The notes under the pieces: generated by a model
Seen by the model: the letters and a program-made list of their open reading frames with translations, nothing else
Told to the model about the DNA's origin: nothing
Database searches by the model: none
Assembly (NCBI GenBank): GCA_013433145.1
Contig: CM024172.1
Span: 9,758,053 to 9,822,052 of the forward strand
Direction: 5' to 3'
Length of the DNA: 64,000 nucleotides
DNA from: Ascaris suum
Taxonomy: Eukaryota; Nematoda; Chromadorea; Rhabditida; Ascarididae
Shown here: in pieces, positions 54,201-63,200 of the stretch
Layout: every line of letters begins with the position of its first letter
How positions within the stretch are numbered: position 1 is the stretch's first letter
Program-made: the position numbers and the translations under genes

Positions 54201-57200
54201 CTGCAAAACAAGTGAAAAGAACAAACCATTTTCGAGGCCTTCGACACGGATCCCCGATATATCGACATGCGGTTTCACATTGATTTCTACCCTCGGAATC
54301 TCCACTCCAGCAAACACCACTTTCAGCTTAAAAAAGCTGACATCCATATAGATCATTAAACTTGAATAAAAATGAGTTCGCAAAAATCTGGAACGCCAAA
54401 TGAACAAAAAAAAAACAGAACCGACTGACGGGACGATGCTCTGCAAGAGGTTCAGATCAAAATTTAGCTCGAAATTCGACAGTTCACCGATTAAAGCAAC
54501 GCAGCAGTATTGTTTCCATGTGAACATAAGCAAGGAGGAATGCGACGATGATTGGAGGTTGCCGGATTCGGATGAGGAGGCAATATCAGGGATTGGTTTG
54601 TGAAAAGTGTTAGGAAGGGAAGGACGAAAGGCCGAACGAACATAAATCACGTAGATGATTCTCATGATAAAATTATCCATCACCTAAATCAGTATAACGA
54701 TTGAATCGTCTTCCACTAAGCCGCACAATTCCGAACTTTAAACTGCATCCCTCAAAACATCTGCTTAATAGCGTCTCTATGAAATATGCAAACAACTTAT
54801 GATACATGATAGAGGCACTTTACGGCGATTAAAGGACAAAGGAGAAGCGGAGGAGAGCAGGATGGAGGATCGAACTTCTTCAATCCTACTGGAACTGCGA
54901 CTCCCGAAGACCGCAGCCAATGACATCTCCTCTCCAAGAAGTGCTCACAAAAAATTCGCCCTTCCCACATAACATTACTCAGCGGTCAACATTTTTTATA
55001 TGAAACGCTCCCATCTCCAAACTTTTCTTAACCCACGCCTCTCCCCGTCCCATCCGTTCTAAAGAGGTAATCAACTGAGGAAATTGGTCAATAATTAAAT
55101 CCTAGTAACCTGATAAGCGCCTGGTCTGGGAGCGGTATACTTCACGGTGAAAGAGCCGTCATTGTTGTCGAGCACATCGAGATCCACGGCAGATCCTTCC
55201 CTGTCGCAAAGTGCTACTTCAACCTCACCAGGCCCCGCTCCTTTTGCATCTATGAAAAAGTGTGTCGGCTGTTGGGACCGAACATCAGGTCCCACTCCCG
55301 GTCCATATACGCGAACCTGACTCGCATCCACTGCTTCACGCACTTTCACCTGAATCACACTTAGGATCTGTACTTATAGGGAAACGATATCACCTTAGCA
55401 CATCCGCCCCACTCAATGACCGCAGGCTTTCTCCAGAAATGTTAAATCGGAACGTATTGTTTTTGCTCGTCGCTTAGTCTAACTTGCATCTCCCCTTTGG
55501 AGTATTTGCATCTCTTGCTGCTGGCAAACATGACGTTCACGAGGGGAGCAGACCCCTCAAATCAGAGGTTGGAAGGAGGAGTGAAATAAAGCTGGAAGGG
55601 AAATGGATGACAGGTGACTTCCAAAAGTATGTAATGCTGATGGAATATCTTCATCTGATAGTGGTCAGGAGCCACTCTACTCCAAGCTGCCAGTTGTTTC
55701 TCGTTTCTTCATCGTGTCCTTACTTGCATATTCATCAACAGAATGATCCGTTCAATGGATGCGTGCCTCTAGCGAAGCTCGAACAAGAATCAGGACTGAG
55801 ACGAGGATGGAGTCGAACGCAGCTTCCTTCTCCCAACGATAGAATATTGCCATCCCAGATTCCTGAGTCTCCGTCTCAATCCGCATTCAAATCGCTAATC
55901 AAGCTGCTTAATTTCACCTGTTCACTCGTGCGCGCAAACAAACCGTCCTTGCTTTTCTTTCAAGAAAACAAAAAGAGTAAACAGAGCAGAAATAACGAAG
56001 TCAACATCACCTATAAATTTTGTCATAGTAAGAACGGAAGAAGCATTACCATGAACGGAGATCCTGGAACTGCAACGCCACCTGCTGAGACGTTCACGTA
56101 ATAGCGACCTGTCGACTGAGGACGAAAAGAGCACTCGTAAATGCCTTTCCCCTTCTCCGTTATACTTACCGGTACTTGCGCATATCTACTGTCGAGAAGT
56201 TTCACCTGTGGCAATGCACCCACTGAAACATATCCCTCACTTCAGATGCAATTTGCGTTGAGCAGGTGGTCAAAGATCAGTGCAGATTACCAAGTTCAAA
56301 CGTCAGTACATCGCTGCATACGAAAGCTCAGCCAAGAGCTGGCTGGAGGGCGTGTTGGCGAGCGGCAATGGGTGTCTCCGGAATCTGACTTCTGTGGAAA
56401 TTCATTTGCGCTAACTCCACAAATCAGTTAAATCGGCTGCTTCTTTATAACTTCAGCATTACCACCGCTTAAATACCAATTCGATACAAACAACATCAAA
56501 CATCGACGTCAGTAAGAAAGCATCGCCCACGATTCCCTAACATTTCAACGTCTCATTTCAGGTAAAAAGCCAGCGAATCGTATTCAAAGTTATGCACCTA
56601 CTGCCACTCATCACAACGGCCGCCTGTTTTGCCCTCCCCTCATACAATTATGCTATTAGATCGATGGTGCGTCATATAAAGCAAACAACTTACCACCCGC
56701 ATCAGTGGTATCAATTTGAAAGATAGCCCTATCGCCTTTACTGAATATAGTGCTCGGCTCAATACCCAGCACTCGTACCGCAGATGGCCTGAGATCCTCG
56801 TTGGGTGGTTCCACCATCAGCACGAATGGCGAATCTTTTATGTGTTCCGAACGCGATAATACGTTCACCTCGTATATACCTGGCTCCTCTGGCTGCAATA
56901 ATTACATCGAAATAATCTCATCAATTGTTACAGGTGTTGCTTAGTGGTGAACGATTATTTTCATGCGAATCCCCTGCACGCTGTTGATCTGTAACTTTAT
57001 CCAAATTTTACCTTAATCACTATCACTGTAGTCTGTTTACGGGAACACAGATAAAGAAGTATATCCTCACTTACTCGAGCTTTATCTCACTTAACAGTTT
57101 AGTGCTAGTTGAGGCTAGCCGTAGCCGTACAAGCAATACTCGTACATTACATTGAAGCTGACATACACTATGCAATCCTTTTGCATGATTCATAGGCTGT

Positions 57201-60200
57201 AAAATTAAACGGCAAATAACGATGAATTTGGGGAACCGTGTCAACAATTTCTTCGATGAAGTATTTCTCTGCTGCCTTAATAAAACATAAACATTCAGGA
57301 AAAATCTAACAAACCATTTCTATCGTTACGATTCAAAGTGCTCTTCAGGCAGTGACGATAAACGTCACTTGACAAACTGCAACGGCACAGACCCGCTAAA
57401 TTCATTCAAAGTAACACAAGTGAACACTTACCGTATACTTGACGACCGCAGAACCGTCACCCACGTCGGTGCAATTGATTTCCGTTTTGCTCGGTCCTTC
57501 TATTGAAAAGCCTAAAATAATCAGATTCAAATATAAACGTGCAGGTATATCTATGTGGCAACCCTAGTTGGGTCCTCCAAACAAAGTAAAACCTAGCGAG
57601 TTTATTGCTTTCATTCAAAATGATACATAAGAACTGGCTAACAGTCCAATAAATGAACGCATATCGTTCCCCAAGGAGTAAAAAAGGAGTGAAATGAAGC
57701 AATAATAAAGACATGGAATCTATAAATACTTTACATGCCGCAAACTGTTGGTAAACGTATGTGACGTAACGCTTCAAAATCTCTGCAATATATTATGTCA
57801 CTTCCGCTCCCCTTTGTAATCTATTTTTCACTCAGCCATTCCCATAATGCTGAAAGTATTAAAAAACTCGACGGTTTACCGCGAAATTCAGAAAATTCTG
57901 GAAAGAATTCGCACAGATAATGGAAACAAACATTAAAAGACGGAACACATTGATAGTTCCACATAAAAAACGCGACTATGGGGGAACTTTAGAGAAAATT
58001 CCAATAAAGAAGTGTACAAACTCGGACGCCCTCTTAATTGGCGGACATAAATTGTTGCAAAATCTCTTCAAATTTCAATTTCTTTTTGAAAAGATGAACG
58101 TACAGTTTACCATCTGATTAGTCGAACGTATTGGATCCGAGCATGAGTAGGACATTAGATTGCTTTACTTACGATCAAACTCATATAAAATCTAGGTGTT
58201 AGAAGTGAGTAAAGACAAAAATTCGTCGTTGAAAGGCAACCGGAAATTCACTTGATTGTTTCAATGGTTCGAAATACATTGTCGTTAAGATCACACTCAA
58301 AAATTTAGGCAAGACTCCGAGAGGTGTCAGATAGTATTCAAAGCTATCATTTCGGCTCCGGATGGAAAAGGATAAAGATATCCGAGGGAACTCCATCAAC
58401 AACGAAAGAGAGGAGAAATATATCCCTTTCCTTCCACCCTCTCTCCTCCGTCGTATCATTTCAGCTCTGTCATAAACGATCAAAGAACTGTTAGGAAACG
58501 AGTGGAATATATTCCCACCTAACTGGTCAGTGTCGCCGTTCGTCTCCACATAGAAAATAGCGGGCAATTTCGCGACGCCGCCCTCGAGACCCGGTCCAAA
58601 GGCACGCACCTGTGAAGTTGTGCGCTCTCCAATACGCACCTAAAACGATATTAGCGATGTCCCCCGTTGCATATTGAAGCATTCTTTGTAGTTGCATCGA
58701 GAAATACACTCTTAGCCATACATTAACTAAGCATAGGAATTCCTGTCCCCCCCCCTCCCCCCCCAATCAAATAAGCATAGGGACCACTATCCCCACTCCA
58801 ATTGCTGAATTCATAGCATTAAAGCAGATATTATAAATAACCACCCATCAATACTCTAGATCCGAAGAAAATTATTCTCTCTGCAGACAAAACAATGGAA
58901 ACTGACAATTGCTCTCGGACTTAGTGGGAGTATATATACCTTTTTTTCTTCAAAGACAAAAAAATTACAGTAAATGGAGTAAAACGATCAGAGGTTTATA
59001 AAGCAACCACGCCAAGTGGGTAACAATGGGATCATAATAAAAGAAGAGAGGGCGATCGTATGAATAGGAGGGGGTAGTTCCAACGAGTGGAACTGGGGCA
59101 TGACGCCTGAAGTATGAACTCAATAATCAAACCCCTCAATAGCTGATAAAACCACAAAGTGCTAATTCTGTAGCACAAAATTATCAAGTCAGTACTTTCG
59201 CTCATTTTTCAATACTACAGTATATTACTGCTTATTTACTCTTACGTAACAAATTCGAATCAATAAAAATGTAATCGTCATCAAAAGGGAATGATCCATA
59301 CGCTTATGAGCATCACGAACAGCACACAGCACTCCACAAGTAGTACAATGCAGAGTGCGTGCTCACGGTGACATTTAATCGCTAATATCGCAACTGCACA
59401 CACAACTCGGCACTCGCACCATTCCAATTGCCACCCTCTGCCTCTAATTGCCACCCGCAAACCAATGAACGCAAGGTCACGCTCACATCGGCGTTACTAC
59501 CTGCTTAATGACTTGGAGACTACTTCCGGTAGATAACTAGGAGGTGAGACGGATGGCTGAGAACCGAATGGAGACTGGCCAACTGATGGTGGTACATTCG
59601 CAAAAATGTTGAAAGAATCCTAACCGTAAGAAATAAAAGAGAACCCCGTCAAGAAATCGAGCGTCCCACTCAACAACAAACGACACAAATGGAAAAGTGT
59701 GTCAGAGGAGTTATCAGATCAGCGCTTTTGCAATTCCGCTGATCAGATCAGCCAGTACGACAAATCATAAACAAATAAAAAACATAATAAAGCGTTCATA
59801 TGTAATCAATCCGAATTGGGTCAGCACGCAGAATGCGAATTATTCGGCCACAAATTACTTGCTGTATTCTGCTAATTGCAACGCTTTTTGAGTTGACCGT
59901 TCTGTGTGAGAGCTAGTGTTGAGGGCCAGTGGTGGATTTCACATTCCAGAAGGGCGCACCTCATAAGGGCTCTTCGAGATTTGGTTATCGCCGCATTTCA
60001 ATTCCACCTCATGTTTGCCCCTCGTCTGCGGTCTGTAGACGAATGTATGGCGTCGTTTCACTTCATCGAGAGTCTCGTCAACCGGCAATAACTGACCAGC
60101 TGTAATGATCACATCATTAACTGCTTGTAACACATTATAAAATCGTACCACCCACAAAAACAATTGCTCATCAAAATTCAACTATCGGGCATTCATCAAT

Positions 60201-63200
60201 ACCTCCAGAAAAGCCACATGTGAACACAGACCCCACAGCAAGTATTGTTCAGTTTATCAATCGAAATTGGCTACAATCCACGCATACTATTGTTTATGAT
60301 GATACGGCATAGTAAAGTCCATAATGACTTCGACGGTAAAATTCATAAATTCGAGAAGAACTATTGCACCTCCCTGTAAGCCAATAAAAACCTATGGAGA
60401 AGTGACGATTATTGTGTACTGATAAAAAACGAATGGAAGAATGGAAGCAAATTCAAATTTCTTAATAAGAAAAAATAATCTTTATTCATAGAAGAATAAA
60501 GAAGACCACAATGAGGCAATGGACTATAAAAATAGCATTAAATAATAAATAGTGTAATTAACAGCACAATATTAAATTTATCATCGAACGATGGTGAATA
60601 CCTAGAAAAAGGAAATCGATAGTATTAAACGCTGCAATGTAACTGACTCATTGACATAAGAAAAAATTAATCTCAAGCACAAATACAGTTACCTGGGTCA
60701 CGAATGTGCACGGTAAGCGGTGAGGTGGAGTCTTCACTAGCATCCACAAAGAAATTCACTTCGTCATCGACACGCACCCCCTCAGGTGCCACACCACGTC
60801 CCCATACTCTGAACGTCGCTAAAAACAAAGATCTTCACGCTTTTCTTACATTCTCTGCATAACCCATCATCGCATGGTCAAAATATACTTAATCAGCACC
60901 TTCCCAAGTAATAAAAGTATAATTAAAATAACGTCGGTAATTTATCCTTTTGCAAGGAACGTCCATCAATTCAATGGATATCTCTGAAGAAATAAAAAAT
61001 CACAAAAGAGCGATTGCATATAGGTGGTACTTTATAAGACTAAGGGAGAGAAATGGCTAAACGAATGCGTAACGCATTTGTGGATGGCGAATATTGAAGC
61101 TTCATTATGAGACGCACTCATTTGATTCATTATTTTGATAATAAACACTACCATCGGAGAATCCTTATTTATCTCATCAACAAATAACGATAAAAAATTT
61201 CTTCTATTTCATTCCTTACTATTTGTCATATAATGCAAAGCGCACCGTATAATGGATCTGAAGGAGTAACTATGCACAAAAAGCGCCTGAAGACATTAGC
61301 CTTTTGTAAGGGCACCGTCAATCAACTCTATGCAAGAAGAAATAATCAATGAAACAAACATCTCTGAAAGATTTATTTCCCCCTCTAAATAACGAACTTT
61401 TTCTCAAAAAAACCTTCGGTTCGAAAAAATTCTGTAAAGTTTTTGGAGAATAGTTTGCAGAGTATTCTATGAACTTATTTCTCGAAAGATTTCACTAACA
61501 ATTCCCTCAACTCATCATCGGCACTGACTCACTCCAAAGACGAATTTACCAACAAGCGCTATCAACTCCTCCACACCTAGTAACTCAAAGTTTTATCACA
61601 GTTTCACACCATATTAAATAATATTTCCGCACACAGAGACATATATAAGTGACCTGGAGCTGCGACAGAAAGCGGGAACGGACTGCCCGGGATATGTCTC
61701 TTCTTTTGGAAAACGTTCACCGAGTGTACTCCCGTGAACTTCGGCGTGAACTCGCTTACATAATCGAATCCTTCCCGAATAAGTACTGGCATTATCTCGT
61801 TACCCTTCGGGTCAACGATAACCAGCTGCAAACGCTTACTATTATACACTCTCACACATATAAATGCGGCCTACAAGTACGGTACCAACCTGAAATCAGC
61901 TTTCAAAACAAACGCTTAGTTTTCAAAAATCTGTAAGCGTTTGAGGATCACCTCGAGGATAAATCCTCTCTCTCTGGAAAAAAAGCAATATTCCAGTGAG
62001 GCACGATCTGCCAGAATGTTGTTGCGATAGCCGATCACTAGTGAGAACGTTGTTAACAACTGCGTGTTCGGGCAATCATCAACTCCACAAAACAAATGCC
62101 TCCCAGATAAGATTTGATTCGAATAGCGCGGAAACATCTACCATATTTGTGCGAATTAGATCTCCTCGCGGAATAAATGTCCTCCTCAAAGATAATTCCT
62201 TCCTTAAGTACCAGCTTAATACTCAAAAGCACTCACATAAAACAATATTCTAAATTGTCACTTAAAAATGTCAACACTGAACACATTCGCATAACGCAGC
62301 AGTGTCCTTAGTCATTGATTTGTTCCAAAAAAATCCAATAAAGAGGCAGTAAGCTGCAAAAAAAAAACGAAAAGCAAAAAATAATGCTTTCCAACTAACT
62401 TCTTTTGAAATCAAACAACCGCTTTGGTTAGGTTCTTCTGCTCTTCTGGCAAATTCTCTTCGAAATGGGCGAATAATATTCGCTTCGAGAGAGTAAAACA
62501 TCAACAAACCTCAATAACACTCTCTTCTGCGTTCTCGACGCGAAAAGTTGCCCTTTTCCCAACACGGCCACTGCTTTCATAAATGAGACGAGCGCTATCC
62601 ACTGCGACTGCCCTCTCGATGTTGAGTCGCGATGAATCGCCGGAATGTGGGTCGCGGATCGTGACTGCTATCTAAACATCTCATCCACCTCATCCACTCC
62701 ACTCATCCCACACCGTGAGCTTAACCACATTTAGTTATGTGATTAGATATTGTGGACTAGTCGGCAGACTAGACACCTATCCTATCTATGTCTAACAGGG
62801 GAGCAGCTATGAAACGACCACCCGCGAAAAGAACTTTTATAGCATTAGAAACTCCTCTCTCCTTTCCTTCAAAAACAATCTTATAGTTACATTCTCAAAC
62901 ATATCTACCCAGTTACTGCTATAGAGAAGTCAGAGATGGGCGGGGACAAGTGGTGGAGGTGGAGGAAGGTGGAAGATGTGGGGGAAGGGAGAAGGGAGAG
63001 GAGACCGGGGACTCAGGTATATTTAATCACTGCTATGTCCTGATTTCTCGCTCGCCCTCCATTTGCACAAAATCTCCACCTCCACTCATCCCTTCCCATC
63101 CCCGTTCCTGTAGGTACTTTTTCGCATTCAATTTACCAGTTCGCATTTGCTCTCGAAACGATACATGAATTTTCAGCAATTAATACTTATTGAAATCTAA

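Noticed and set aside
54327..54683. Upstream part of a 181-codon minus-strand open frame joined to a filamin exon
   Set aside because: It is intron read-through; the acceptor at 54327 and the phase of the preceding exon define the coding part, and the rest is not filamin-like.
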